Assembly: GCA_009887095.1 (NCBI GenBank)
Contig: QXYC01000024.1
Coordinates: 1 to 50,566, forward strand
DNA length: 50,566 bases
Reading direction: 5' to 3'
From: Candidatus Poseidoniales archaeon
Lineage (GTDB): Archaea; Thermoplasmatota; Poseidoniia; Poseidoniales; Poseidoniaceae
The translations under genes and the position numbers were made by a program. This document shows, piece after piece, positions 35,812 to 44,855 of this stretch. Positions within the stretch are counted from its first letter, which is position 1, and each line of letters starts with the position of its first letter. The notes beneath the pieces are model-generated. The model was not told the DNA's origin. It ran no database searches and saw only the letters and a list, made by a program, of their open reading frames with translations.

Positions 35812-38574
35812 ATGAACATGCGAACATCCGCACCGAGCCTGTTGTTGACTGCCCTTCTTCTTGTGGCCCTTGTGCCAACTGGGACCGTTGCTGCGACTCC
35901 TTCAGAAGCATCCGAATTTTACTATGGTGTCGAGTACGATTGGAGCAGTTTGGATTCCGATGTAACCAATTTCACCGGTCTGGACATTCCAGACATGCTG
36001 AGTGAAGTGATGGGTGCTGCTGATGACGCAGGCCTCAACTTAATTGTAGGGCAACTGATCACTGGGTCCTCGAATGTCTATGTGCACCACACAGAAAACA
36101 TCGTACCTCAAGTGATTCAAGATTTGGACGGCGAGGACGTCACTGTTTGGAGTCGAACCGACGATGTCACCCTCCGCCACGGTATTCTCGTCGATGGTGT
36201 CTTCATGACCGATTGGCTGGAAGCAGCATCTTTTGGTGGAACTGACACATCATTCGACATTGATGCAACAACCGGCGGCAACCAAGTTCTCACTGTTGAC
36301 ATTGCGTATACAGAATACCTCGACGATGATTACAACTTGATCGGAGCCGACATGGACTTTAGCATGGGCGTTTCCGTTGCAACCGACGTCGAATTCGATG
36401 CAATGTTCGAAGGCGGTGGCGAGGAAGTCACCATTGATTTTGATGCTGGCGTTTCTCTCTCGTACGGGATCACTGAATCGTCTTCACAATGGCGCCTCGG
36501 TGAACCGAGCCCAATCTATGTGCAAATGTCAGCAAATGACTACACTGAATGGATGTGCTTGGGAGAAGAAGGCAACGATGAACCCGGTGTCTATGAGAAC
36601 GAAATGGTGTACGACGACTGCGGAGAAATCTCTGGCACCTACACAGGTGCTCTCGACTATGCTTTCAGCGTCACGGGAATCCCAACCGAAGAAATTGGAC
36701 TCGATGCTGGAGAACTTGACATCGAACTGTCTGACGCCATCACAGAATCCGGAACATTCGATATGCCTTTTGAAGGTGCAAGTTTCGATTTCAACCTTGA
36801 TGAGTCGCTTACAGTTGACCTTGGTGACGGAGAAGGCATGACCACAGAAGTCGACACTTGCCAAAACTGTCCCCCAGGCAACCCCCTCATGTTCATGATG
36901 ATGGGTGCGGTGATTGTTGGAGCCAGCGAATCTTTTGGCGAGGCAGTTGCAGAAGATGTTAGCGATGAGATCAGTGATGAAATCTACGATCTTTTTGGTA
37001 TTAATGATGAAGACAGCGATAATTACGATCCATACGAAAACCAATGGTTGTGCGATAGCGGCGACCAATGGATCTACGAATGGTATGTCAATGACGGCGA
37101 CGAAGATTGCTGGGATGGCTCCGATGAAATGGATATGCATGGTAGTTGGAGCAGTTGGGGTGACGACCTTTCAATGAACGTCCAAATAGACGAAGATTTG
37201 CTTGATTTCGACCCGAATGGAGCGGAATTCGTTTGTGATGATGGCAGCACCATTCAATGGAATCAGGTGAGGGACTGGTCGAACGATTGCGAAAACGACG
37301 AGGACGAAGATGCAGGTCATACGAGCATGGATGTGTTCACTTGTAACGATGGAACTGAAATTCCATGGGAGAACATCAACAACTACGAGGCCGATTGCGC
37401 ATCAGCTGAAGATGAAGGGGCCACCAGTCATTATGTGGTCGAAGCGCTTCTTTCGGATACCAGCGGAACACCACTATCGCAACAGCAAAATTCCCTTTGC
37501 GATGCAAACGGATGTGATCAAAACATGGACTGGTTCTCCGGCTACATGTCGTTTACCACAGAAACTGCTTCTCCGACAGCATATGGTGAGCACGAGTACT
37601 GCGTGAGCGGCTCAGTGACTGATTCATCAGACGGCACCGTTGTGATGGAATTCTCAAACATGTGTGACAACACATGGGTCGGTCCACAAATTGACTGGTA
37701 CAATGTAGCACCTGGTAACATGAACATTGAATTCGAAACACAAGTCGGTGACTGGCAAGAAAATGGCGATGCAAGTTACACCGTTACCATCGTCGACACA
37801 AACGACAATCAATTGTTCATCGATACCATGGCCATCGATGGCAGCGACGACAGTTACATGATGTCGGGCGATGTTTCAGTGCTCGAAGAAGGCGAATACT
37901 GCATGCACATGGAACTGACACAGACGGGTGAAACCGAAGCCTTCGAAACACAAACTGATTGTTTCATGGTTGAAGAAGAGCCCGAACCAAGCGATGCTTT
38001 GGAGGCGATTGCTGAGGCGTTTATGAACTCGGATATCGATGAAATGCTTGAGCAATTTGGAATGAACCTCGAAGACAGATTTGAAGATGTAGCGCCGAGC
38101 GAATTCCCATACAACGATGGCATGTGGGCTCCTATGTGGAGTTCAGAGCACGCCGCAATGGTAGGTGTTGGCGTGTATGCTATGGATGATGATGGGGCCT
38201 ATGTCATGGCCGGACCTACCACAGAGGGCTACTCCGATGAAGCACCAGTTTCACTGAGCATCCGATATTTGACGGGAGTTCCTGCCAGCACAGCAGCAGA
38301 AGCAGCTGAAACGGCTACAGAAATCGAAGACATCGTGAACGTCGAAGACCACGATCTCGATCAAATTACAGAAGACCTTGAAGACGCAGGTGTCGATACC
38401 AGTGAAATCGAATTGCCGAGCAATGATGATGGAGACACCGACGGGGAAACTCCCCCGCAAACTGCAGAAGAGCTTGCAGAAGACGCAGGCCTTCTCCCTG
38501 CGCTCTCTCCACTGACAGTGCTCGCAGTGATCTCACTTGCAGGCATCTTTGTTGGTCGCCGCTCTGAGGCTTGA
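35812..38574 (+). CDS. Acidic secreted or surface protein with LDLa-like repeats and C-terminal anchor
   Basis: 920 residues from ATG 35812. A signal peptide (LLLTALLLVALVPTGTVAA) is followed by a beta-rich acidic ectodomain. Three two-cysteine repeats resembling LDL-receptor class A modules start at bases 37045, 37228 and 37336; the first ends DCWDGSDE, the second and third have C-D-D-G and C-N-D-G openings. Later come Ig-like strands with paired cysteines (YCVSGSVTDSSDGT, EYCMHMELTQTGE). The end is a C-terminal hydrophobic segment (LSPLTVLAVISLAGIFVG) plus RRSEA, like an archaeosortase-type or simple membrane anchor. Function is unknown; calcium binding is possible. The sequence upstream to 35752 contains the TATA box. 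Confidence 0.8.
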   Translation: MNMRTSAPSLLLTALLLVALVPTGTVAATPSEASEFYYGVEYDWSSLDSDVTNFTGLDIPDMLSEVMGAADDAGLNLIVGQLITGSSNVYVHHTENIVPQVIQDLDGEDVTVWSRTDDVTLRHGILVDGVFMTDWLEAASFGGTDTSFDIDATTGGNQVLTVDIAYTEYLDDDYNLIGADMDFSMGVSVATDVEFDAMFEGGGEEVTIDFDAGVSLSYGITESSSQWRLGEPSPIYVQMSANDYTEWMCLGEEGNDEPGVYENEMVYDDCGEISGTYTGALDYAFSVTGIPTEEIGLDAGELDIELSDAITESGTFDMPFEGASFDFNLDESLTVDLGDGEGMTTEVDTCQNCPPGNPLMFMMMGAVIVGASESFGEAVAEDVSDEISDEIYDLFGINDEDSDNYDPYENQWLCDSGDQWIYEWYVNDGDEDCWDGSDEMDMHGSWSSWGDDLSMNVQIDEDLLDFDPNGAEFVCDDGSTIQWNQVRDWSNDCENDEDEDAGHTSMDVFTCNDGTEIPWENINNYEADCASAEDEGATSHYVVEALLSDTSGTPLSQQQNSLCDANGCDQNMDWFSGYMSFTTETASPTAYGEHEYCVSGSVTDSSDGTVVMEFSNMCDNTWVGPQIDWYNVAPGNMNIEFETQVGDWQENGDASYTVTIVDTNDNQLFIDTMAIDGSDDSYMMSGDVSVLEEGEYCMHMELTQTGETEAFETQTDCFMVEEEPEPSDALEAIAEAFMNSDIDEMLEQFGMNLEDRFEDVAPSEFPYNDGMWAPMWSSEHAAMVGVGVYAMDDDGAYVMAGPTTEGYSDEAPVSLSIRYLTGVPASTAAEAAETATEIEDIVNVEDHDLDQITEDLEDAGVDTSEIELPSNDDGDTDGETPPQTAEELAEDAGLLPALSPLTVLAVISLAGIFVGRRSEA

Positions 38575-38611
38575 ATCGAGAACTCAAGTACGATGAGGGG
38601 CAGGAGCAAAC

Positions 38612-39520
38612 ATGCCTATGCGACCTGCGCCGACGAAGTTCGGCGCCGGTGTACGCCTAACGGCAACGGTCTTGATTGCCGTTCATGTCCTGCTTTCGGC
38701 TTGGTTGGTGGTTCAATTTGAAGGCAGGTACACAGAAGGTGCCCCTTCACCAAGCAACATCAAAGCGATTGTAGCCGTTGATGACGAACAAACACTGATT
38801 GACGTCAAGATCGAAAATTCGACATCATTTGCGATCTACATGCTCGTGAGAGATTATGAGCCACCAGCAGACAATTCTACGGAATCCAACTCAACACCTC
38901 CAGACGATGAGGAAAAGGATGATGCGGAAAACAAGGAAGACACAAACCGCCTTGAAGCAGCCCGCCTCTTCACCAAAGCTTGCCTTGCCTTGCTTGTCAT
39001 GAGCGAGGTGGCGATGGTGTTTGGCATGCGCTTTAGGGCCATCTTCAGAGGCGTGATTTGGGTCACAGCACTTGCATGTTTTTTGTTGATTTTACCGGGT
39101 GCTTACCTCACCGATCTATCGGGTGGCGGCGTTGGTGGGGATGATGATGGCGATGATGATCAAAACGGAGACCTTGCAAACGAGACCTTTGTGGCACAGA
39201 CCGAGGATGGCGCCATGGTCCATGGAGGCAGTTCAATCGACATCTCCCTCGCTCCACTCGGCGTCCATTTTGATATGATGTTCAATGGGTATGACCTCGG
39301 TCTGGTCGATAAGGCGAACCAGTCTGATGTTCGCGACAAGGAACCAGAACCGGGGAGCGAAGATGCAAATTCGTGGGTTCAATTTGAATCTAGATTAACA
39401 GCGAAAGCCGGAAAGAACATTCAATCCCTGTTCGTCTTGCCAGTGTTGTGGTTTTTCTTCCCAGCACTCGTAGGCAAGAAAGAGGGATTGACAGACGATG
39501 CCTTTGATGAAGAAGGTTGA
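38612..39520 (+). CDS. Membrane protein, unknown function
   Basis: 302 residues with about four membrane helices. One is near 14-36 (LTATVLIAVHVLLSAWLVVQF). Two central ones lie near 117-166, around VMSEVAMVFGMRFRAIFRG. A last one is near 268-286 (LFVLPVLWFFFPALVG). Two extracytoplasmic or loop regions are very acidic (PDDEEKDDAENKEDT; GGDDDGDDDQNGD). No family recognised. A clear ribosome-binding site (GGAG before the ATG, spacing ~5) and 37-base spacing from the secreted protein gene suggest joint transcription, so it may partner that surface protein. Confidence 0.65.
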   Translation: MPMRPAPTKFGAGVRLTATVLIAVHVLLSAWLVVQFEGRYTEGAPSPSNIKAIVAVDDEQTLIDVKIENSTSFAIYMLVRDYEPPADNSTESNSTPPDDEEKDDAENKEDTNRLEAARLFTKACLALLVMSEVAMVFGMRFRAIFRGVIWVTALACFLLILPGAYLTDLSGGGVGGDDDGDDDQNGDLANETFVAQTEDGAMVHGGSSIDISLAPLGVHFDMMFNGYDLGLVDKANQSDVRDKEPEPGSEDANSWVQFESRLTAKAGKNIQSLFVLPVLWFFFPALVGKKEGLTDDAFDEEG

Positions 39521-39522
39521 GT

Positions 39523-40116
39523 TCATTTACTCGCTCTTGCTTTTCGGCACACTTCGACAAAGTTTTCGAACATTTCTTTGCCGAATTCGGAATCATTGAC
39601 TTCAGGGTGGAACTGAAGGCCAAAGCGATCGCCGTTTTCGTTTTCCATGCCTTGCACTTTGCAAGAATCACTGCTGGCGGTGATGAAGAATCCATCAGGG
39701 ACTTCGTGAACCTCATCGTTGTGGGACTCCCACACGGTTTGGGATTCGTTTGTTCGAGCAAAGATCGTGCCACCACCATCGTGAAGTTGAATTTCCATAG
39801 CCCCAAATTCAGGTTCAGGAGATTCTCGGGCATCGCCGCCGTAGAACCTAGCCATGAACTGGTGGCCGGCACAGATGCCTAAGATTGGTACATCTAACTC
39901 AAGATAGGCTCCACAGTTGCCTAATTCTCCAGTAAGTCCGACGCGGGCAGCTCCACCTGATAGAATAATTCCATCCACTTCACGTAACTCAGAAACAGGG
40001 GTTGTGTTTTCGATGATTTTGGTGTCGACTTTCAGGTATCGCAGCATCCGCCACTCACGGTGCGTCCACTGTCCTCCGTTGTCAACTACATCGATGATGA
40101 GGGGTCGTTCGTCCAT
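39523..40116 (-). CDS. guaAA: GMP synthase, glutamine amidotransferase subunit (subunit A)
   Basis: 197 residues, the stand-alone class I amidotransferase subunit found in many archaea, which supplies ammonia for XMP to GMP conversion. The triad is Cys82 in LGICAGHQFMA, His170 and Glu172 in LQFHPEV. The N-terminus PLIIDVVDNGGQWTHREWR is typical. The open frame extends to 40617, but that part overlaps the opposite FAD gene and lacks homology. ATG 40116 gives the family length. The ATP-pyrophosphatase subunit B is not in this window. Confidence 0.9.
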   Translation of the reverse strand: MDERPLIIDVVDNGGQWTHREWRMLRYLKVDTKIIENTTPVSELREVDGIILSGGAARVGLTGELGNCGAYLELDVPILGICAGHQFMARFYGGDARESPEPEFGAMEIQLHDGGGTIFARTNESQTVWESHNDEVHEVPDGFFITASSDSCKVQGMENENGDRFGLQFHPEVNDSEFGKEMFENFVEVCRKARASK

Positions 40117-40220
40117 TGCACATCGCCTATGATTTCCTCTGTGTTGGTCGAACAACCATGAACATGCCGCACCAATTGCACTGTGAATGGGTTCATGGCC
40201 TGACGCTTGTTCGAGGAACC

Positions 40221-41357
40221 ATGGCCCGAGTTCTGATTGTCGGCGGAGGGCTCGCTGGGCTTTCAGCGGCACTCGAAGCCACGTCAGCAGGCCACCATGT
40301 CGTGGCACTGGAACGAGCACAGAGAATCGGTGGTCGAGCAACGACTCAACCACTCGACGGTTTTGCGATTGGTTATGGCCCTCACCTGTTGATGAAAAAC
40401 GGCCCGCTTCACACCCTCGCAACCAGACTGAGCAGGGTTCGACTTGCGACGCGCCCGGTCCGACCCCATCGTGTCGAGATCCTCGGTCACGGAGCGATAC
40501 GACCGACCGGTGATGTGCGAACCGCTGCTCTCCATAAACGGGCAATGAAGGCTGGTGATCTAAGCAATCCAATTGTGCAAGGCGCCCATTTTGTTTCCAA
40601 TTGGGGGGCGCCAACACACCATCCTAATCGACTTACAGCGCTCAATAAGAGTCATTTGTTGGTGAGCAATGAAGGCTGGGCCGGATTGGTCGGCAGAATG
40701 GCGGCTGCACTTGACGAGGTCGGCGTTTTTATCGAATGTGGATTGGAGGTAACTCGCATTGAGCGTGGTAAAGCCTACCTTTCTGACGGACGAACCATCG
40801 AAACCGATACCATCATTCTCGCCTGTGGTTCAAAGACGGCCCGCCGTCTTGTAGCGAGCATGGACGCAGAAGCAGCAGAAGAATTCGACTCAATTGATCG
40901 AACGACGGCTTCAGTTATTGAGGTGGGGCTCGATTCGAAACCTTTCACCGACAACCAGATCGTTGTTGATGTCAAACGCTCAATGGCCATTGTCGACTAT
41001 TTCTCAATACAGCCGAGACTTGGTTTGGAAGGCTCGCATTTAGCTGCGATTGCAGTTGGGGGGCTTGCTCAAGATGCCGGGCCAACGACCTTCGAAACAT
41101 CCGAAGAACGCCTTGCTGCGTTGGAATCTTTCCTTGATGAGCGCGCCCTTGGGTGGCGCGAACACATCATACAAGATGGACGACAAAAAGCGATCACCCT
41201 GCACGAATCATCGACGGAAGGTTTGAGCCAACTCACCTTTGCTGAGCACGGCGTTGTCCTTGCTGGTGCGTGGGTGGAACAGGAACACTGCTTGGCGGAT
41301 GCAGCGGTTGCATCGGGTCGAAAAGCAGGCCGTCTCATTTCCAAACTCATTGATTGA
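40221..41357 (+). CDS. FAD-dependent oxidoreductase (amine oxidase/phytoene desaturase-like)
   Basis: 378 residues from ATG 40221, preceded by GAGG. The N-terminal Rossmann motif is VLIVGGGLAGLSAAL, followed by ERAQRIGGRATT, the second FAD motif of the amine oxidase/desaturase superfamily. The C-terminal AGAWVEQEHCLADAAVASG is the flavin-contacting motif of the same group. The middle has a substrate region that I cannot assign. Family members desaturate or oxidise isoprenoids, porphyrins or amines. Its immediate downstream neighbour is exonuclease III; the two starts are close, so co-transcription is likely. Confidence 0.8.
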   Translation: MARVLIVGGGLAGLSAALEATSAGHHVVALERAQRIGGRATTQPLDGFAIGYGPHLLMKNGPLHTLATRLSRVRLATRPVRPHRVEILGHGAIRPTGDVRTAALHKRAMKAGDLSNPIVQGAHFVSNWGAPTHHPNRLTALNKSHLLVSNEGWAGLVGRMAAALDEVGVFIECGLEVTRIERGKAYLSDGRTIETDTIILACGSKTARRLVASMDAEAAEEFDSIDRTTASVIEVGLDSKPFTDNQIVVDVKRSMAIVDYFSIQPRLGLEGSHLAAIAVGGLAQDAGPTTFETSEERLAALESFLDERALGWREHIIQDGRQKAITLHESSTEGLSQLTFAEHGVVLAGAWVEQEHCLADAAVASGRKAGRLISKLID

Positions 41358-41389
41358 ACACTTATTCACCGACGGCGCAAGGCCATCTC

Positions 41390-42169
41390 ATGCGCTTCGT
41401 GTCATGGAATGTGAACGGCATTCGTGCGGCCATCCGAAAAGGAATTGACGGGTATTTTGACTCACTTGATGCTGATGTGTGGATGTTGCAAGAAGTTCGA
41501 TGCCTTCCTGAGCAATTACCCAAAGGCTGGAACTGGCCAGATGGCTATGAAGTGAACCTCCACGCAGCCGAAAAGAAAGGCTACTCTGGCGTGACCACCT
41601 TGAGCAGAAACCCGACCGATGCTGTGGCAACTGGGAAAGGGGGCTCGATCGATTCAGGTGATACTGAGGGCCGGGTACTCGTCACGCAGCACGGCGAAAT
41701 CACCTGCATCAATACCTACTTGCCGAGCGGTTCAAACAAAGAAGAACGCCAAATGTTCAAAGAAGCCTGGATGGATGAATGGCGTGAATTCTTGAGGCCT
41801 TACTTGTCGCAATCCAGCCCAGTTGTTGTGTGCGGAGACCTTAACATCGCTCACACTGAGGATGACATTTGGAATCCGAAAGGCAACGCTAAGTCCAGCG
41901 GTTTTCTTCCACACGAGCGCGCATGGTTCACTGAATTGCTCAATGATGGCTGGCATGATGTGTTTCGACAACACGTCGGTGAAGGCGAGAAGATTTTCTC
42001 ATGGTGGTCCAATCGCGGTCAAGCCCGCATCAAGGACCGTGGGTGGAGAATCGATTATTTCCTACTAAATGATGCAGCAGCTGAACGTTTTGAGTCGATT
42101 CGAATCGAACGACAAGGTGGTCTTGATGTGTCGGACCACGCACCAGTGATTCTCGATTTGAAAGATTGA
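41390..42169 (+). CDS. xth: Exodeoxyribonuclease III / AP endonuclease
   Basis: 259 residues from ATG 41390 (MRFVSWNVNGIRA); an in-frame TTG at 41354 overlaps the previous gene. It cuts abasic sites in base-excision repair. The EEP-family residues are present: the metal ligand in MLQEVRC; D150 and N152 in GDLNIAH; and the SDH triad S248-D249-H250. AAGG upstream may serve as the Shine-Dalgarno. The TGA stop abuts the TAA (TTA on plus) of the convergent Pcc1-like gene with no spacer. Confidence 0.94.
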   Translation: MRFVSWNVNGIRAAIRKGIDGYFDSLDADVWMLQEVRCLPEQLPKGWNWPDGYEVNLHAAEKKGYSGVTTLSRNPTDAVATGKGGSIDSGDTEGRVLVTQHGEITCINTYLPSGSNKEERQMFKEAWMDEWREFLRPYLSQSSPVVVCGDLNIAHTEDDIWNPKGNAKSSGFLPHERAWFTELLNDGWHDVFRQHVGEGEKIFSWWSNRGQARIKDRGWRIDYFLLNDAAAERFESIRIERQGGLDVSDHAPVILDLKD

Positions 42170-42388
42170 TTATTCACCTTCGAGGTCAGCAAGAGCAACC
42201 ATCAACTCATCAACGATGTTTCTGAGTTCTTGCAACGAAGTGTGGTGGACTTGAACCGTGAGACTTGCTTCACCGCCATGCTCTTTGAGCGTGGCTTTGC
42301 AGTGCGGCCGGGATGCCGCAGCCAAGAACAGGGTCCCAAGGGAAGGGTCACCAGACCATTCCACAGTGACCGTATGCCCTTCGACCAT
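42170..42388 (-). CDS. Small protein, possible KEOPS subunit Pcc1
   Basis: 72 residues from ATG 42388. Size and pattern fit the Pcc1 fold: a beta strand VTVEWSGD, a helix with SRPHCKATL, a strand GGEASLTVQVHHT, and a final helix SLQELRNIVDELMVALADL. That last segment resembles the aliphatic LRxxxN helix of Pcc1, which dimerises KEOPS. KEOPS makes the universal t6A37 tRNA modification. No other KEOPS gene is nearby, so the assignment rests on pattern only. It diverges from hflX with 24 bases between starts. The frame opens further upstream but overlaps hflX. Confidence 0.5.
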   Translation of the reverse strand: MVEGHTVTVEWSGDPSLGTLFLAAASRPHCKATLKEHGGEASLTVQVHHTSLQELRNIVDELMVALADLEGE

Positions 42389-42399
42389 GGCTTGAGGTT

Positions 42400-42405
42400 G
42401 AGGTG
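42400..42405 (+). promoter_or_regulatory. Shine-Dalgarno site deciding the hflX start
   Basis: GAGGTG with seven bases to the ATG at 42413. The frame is open from 42230, but the upstream part overlaps the Pcc1-like gene, so this site fixes the start. Confidence 0.65.
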
Positions 42406-42412
42406 GACTCTT

Positions 42413-43843
42413 ATGACGATGACTCAACGCCTTCACATGGCCAAGGGAGAGGAGGACCCGTTTGTCTTGGCCGGCACAGGAGGTGTGACACTTGGCGAGG
42501 CGCGAACCAACCATGAAGGGCGGCAAGCAATCCTCCTTCTACGGGGCAACGAAGATGCCTCCGAATTCATTGCATTGGTTGCAACGATGGGGATCACCAT
42601 CACGGAATCACTCCACCAGCCGGGCCACGAAGACCCACGAGGCTATTTTGGGAAAGGGCGCCTCCAAGATGTCGCCGACGACCTCTCAACACGAACCAAA
42701 AATCATCCCTGGGCGGGTGTCGATCTTGTTCTTCTTCACACAAATGCAACCCCAAGGCAACTCGTTGGCGTCAGTGATGCAGTCAAAGTCGAGGTGTGGG
42801 ATCGCGTTCGATTGCTCCTTGCTCTGTTTACTTCTCATGCAGCATCGATTGAGGCGAGAACCCAAGTTCGTATTGCAAGGCTGCAATCAGATCGGACCGT
42901 GTTGAGAGAATTGGCAAATCAATCGACAACTGGGGAGCGCGCTGGATACGGTGGTGGAGGTATTACTGCCTTACAGGCCTCAATCGCCAACATCAATCGA
43001 GAGTTGACGCACCTCAGAAAGCGGCAGCAAAAGCACGCTGGGGCCCAGTCAGAACGCCGCCGTCAGCGCTCGCGCAGTGGAGCGATGACCGTTGGTTTAG
43101 CTGGCTACACCAATGCTGGGAAATCAAGCCTTTTTCTGAACCTATCAGGCAAAGAAGTGCTCGTGCAAGATAAGTTGTTTTCGACCCTTGAAACAACCCT
43201 TGGGCGAATGGAAGCAAGCCCGCGTGTTTTGTTGGCAGACACGATTGGGTTCATCGATCATCTCCCTTCAGCAACCCTCGAGGCCTTTCGGGCCACGCTC
43301 GCTGAGGCATTGGAAGCAGACCTGCTGCTTATTCTCGCTGATGTGAGCGACGATCCAGTCGAACTCGAACGCAAATTATTCACGTCAAGGCAAGAGGTCT
43401 TCTCTCGTTTCTATGGTGAAGAAATTGACGAAGAGTTTCCGTGGCAAAACGATGCAAGTTCATTGAAGCATCATGTGATGACGGTGCTAACGAAGGTTGA
43501 CCAAGCTTCCCAGCAACATGTCGAGGAAGCCATAGCCACTGTCTCTGCCCTCGGTTTACCCGAACCCTACATTGTTTCATCACACAGCGGCGAGGGAATG
43601 CAGGACCTAAAAGACGCCATCCTGTTCCACCTGTTTGGCCCCCAAGTGACGCTCCTGCTTCTTCCAGCACACGACCAAAGTCCACGCGGCATCGAGGGGT
43701 ATGTTTCAGATGTATATGACGCGGGGCTTGTGACCGAAACAGATCGCCTCGAGGATGGCCTCATTTCGATGACGGTTTGGATTCACGAGCAAGCCTTGGC
43801 CCGTCTCATCGCTCATTCCAAGGGCCGCATCGAGGTCAAGTAG
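42413..43843 (+). CDS. hflX: GTPase HflX
   Basis: 476 residues. HflX binds ribosomes and can split stalled or stressed ones. The N-terminal nucleotide-binding/HflX domain includes GYFGKGRLQDVADDL. The glycine-rich linker GERAGYGGGGITAL and a coiled coil (LTHLRKRQQKH) precede the G domain. G1 is GYTNAGKSS from G231; G3 is DTIGF from D276; G4 is TKVD at 360-363. The C-terminal ~90 residues are beta-rich. Next gene begins 20 bases downstream. Confidence 0.92.
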   Translation: MTMTQRLHMAKGEEDPFVLAGTGGVTLGEARTNHEGRQAILLLRGNEDASEFIALVATMGITITESLHQPGHEDPRGYFGKGRLQDVADDLSTRTKNHPWAGVDLVLLHTNATPRQLVGVSDAVKVEVWDRVRLLLALFTSHAASIEARTQVRIARLQSDRTVLRELANQSTTGERAGYGGGGITALQASIANINRELTHLRKRQQKHAGAQSERRRQRSRSGAMTVGLAGYTNAGKSSLFLNLSGKEVLVQDKLFSTLETTLGRMEASPRVLLADTIGFIDHLPSATLEAFRATLAEALEADLLLILADVSDDPVELERKLFTSRQEVFSRFYGEEIDEEFPWQNDASSLKHHVMTVLTKVDQASQQHVEEAIATVSALGLPEPYIVSSHSGEGMQDLKDAILFHLFGPQVTLLLLPAHDQSPRGIEGYVSDVYDAGLVTETDRLEDGLISMTVWIHEQALARLIAHSKGRIEVK

Positions 43844-43863
43844 GACGACCCCTTCGTCAATCC

Positions 43864-44808
43864 ATGGACGAGAAGGGCGATGAAGCACCGCCCCTCATTG
43901 CAGAGGAAGATGAGGATTACCTCGATGACCTCACAGGATTGGCCGAGCCGAAGTCTGCGATGATGTTCTCATCCTCCACTGCCGTTCTTACCATCGAAGA
44001 TCCAAACCTCCACCCAATGGGCAAGGCCATTGCCATCTTCGTCTTGTTCATCTGCATGCTCGGGTTTCTCAATGGACTCGATTACGCATCAGCCGATTCA
44101 GGTCTTGTCCGCCCCGATGAATTCGTGTACAGGCTATCCATGACGGCACCCGATGATACAGCAACATTTCGGGGCTCTGTAAGCGATCACAACGGCGACG
44201 CCTTGGCCAATGCGACCGTTTATGTTTCATGGGATGAGGACGGAACTTGGAATTATTCAGAAATGAAAACGGGCGCGTCGGGAGAGTTTGAGTTCGAACG
44301 CCTTGATCCAGGTTTAGCGCGGGTCGACATCATCGTTGAGCGCGACGGCAAGCGGGATGTATTCGCGAACCGAGTGTTGTTCTCGCCACCTGCAATGATT
44401 GAACCAATTGGGTTCACCAACCTTGATTTCACGGTCCCCTCTCAAGAGGCGTTCGCTGAAGCTCCCTGTTCCAATGGTGCGGATGAGTGTGAGATTCGCA
44501 ACATTGACATGACGCCAGGACAAATGCTTCATCCACTCATGGACCCAGGTGCTGCGGGTGTCTACATCACAATCGGATTCGGGTTCATGGGCCTCGCATT
44601 GATCGCAGCAGGTTTCACCGTCTGGGCCTTGCGCAGCGGCTCGCTGCTTGTGCTTCGCACAGCGGCAACCCTCTCCTTTTTTGGCATGGGCCACTATTAC
44701 TCAGCGTGCCTTTTGGGCCTGGTTGCGTTGGGTCTGACGTTTGCTGTTCCGCGACCAAGGATTCCACTCACCGACCCTCGTCATCAAGACCAACCCACTG
44801 CAAATTGA
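43864..44808 (+). CDS. Membrane protein with carboxypeptidase-regulatory-like domain
   Basis: 314 residues from ATG 43864. An acidic cytoplasmic N-terminus (EEDEDYLDDL) precedes helix 1 near 56-75. An extracytoplasmic beta domain follows (FRGSVSDHNGDALANATVYV, GEFEFERLDPGLARVDIIV), the pattern of transthyretin/carboxypeptidase regulatory-like folds. Two or three helices near 238-300 include GVYITIGFGFMGLALIAAG and end with PRPRIPLTDP. No enzyme motif. Likely an envelope protein. The frame is open from 43777, but that part overlaps hflX. It follows hflX by 20 bases. Confidence 0.7.
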   Translation: MDEKGDEAPPLIAEEDEDYLDDLTGLAEPKSAMMFSSSTAVLTIEDPNLHPMGKAIAIFVLFICMLGFLNGLDYASADSGLVRPDEFVYRLSMTAPDDTATFRGSVSDHNGDALANATVYVSWDEDGTWNYSEMKTGASGEFEFERLDPGLARVDIIVERDGKRDVFANRVLFSPPAMIEPIGFTNLDFTVPSQEAFAEAPCSNGADECEIRNIDMTPGQMLHPLMDPGAAGVYITIGFGFMGLALIAAGFTVWALRSGSLLVLRTAATLSFFGMGHYYSACLLGLVALGLTFAVPRPRIPLTDPRHQDQPTAN

Positions 44809-44855
44809 CACATCTGAACCGTCCAAGTTAAGTTGACGCCACCCAACAGCATGGC

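Noticed and set aside
40117-40617. N-terminal extension of the guaA subunit A frame
   Set aside because: Overlaps the FAD gene; the amidotransferase family begins at the ATG at 40116.
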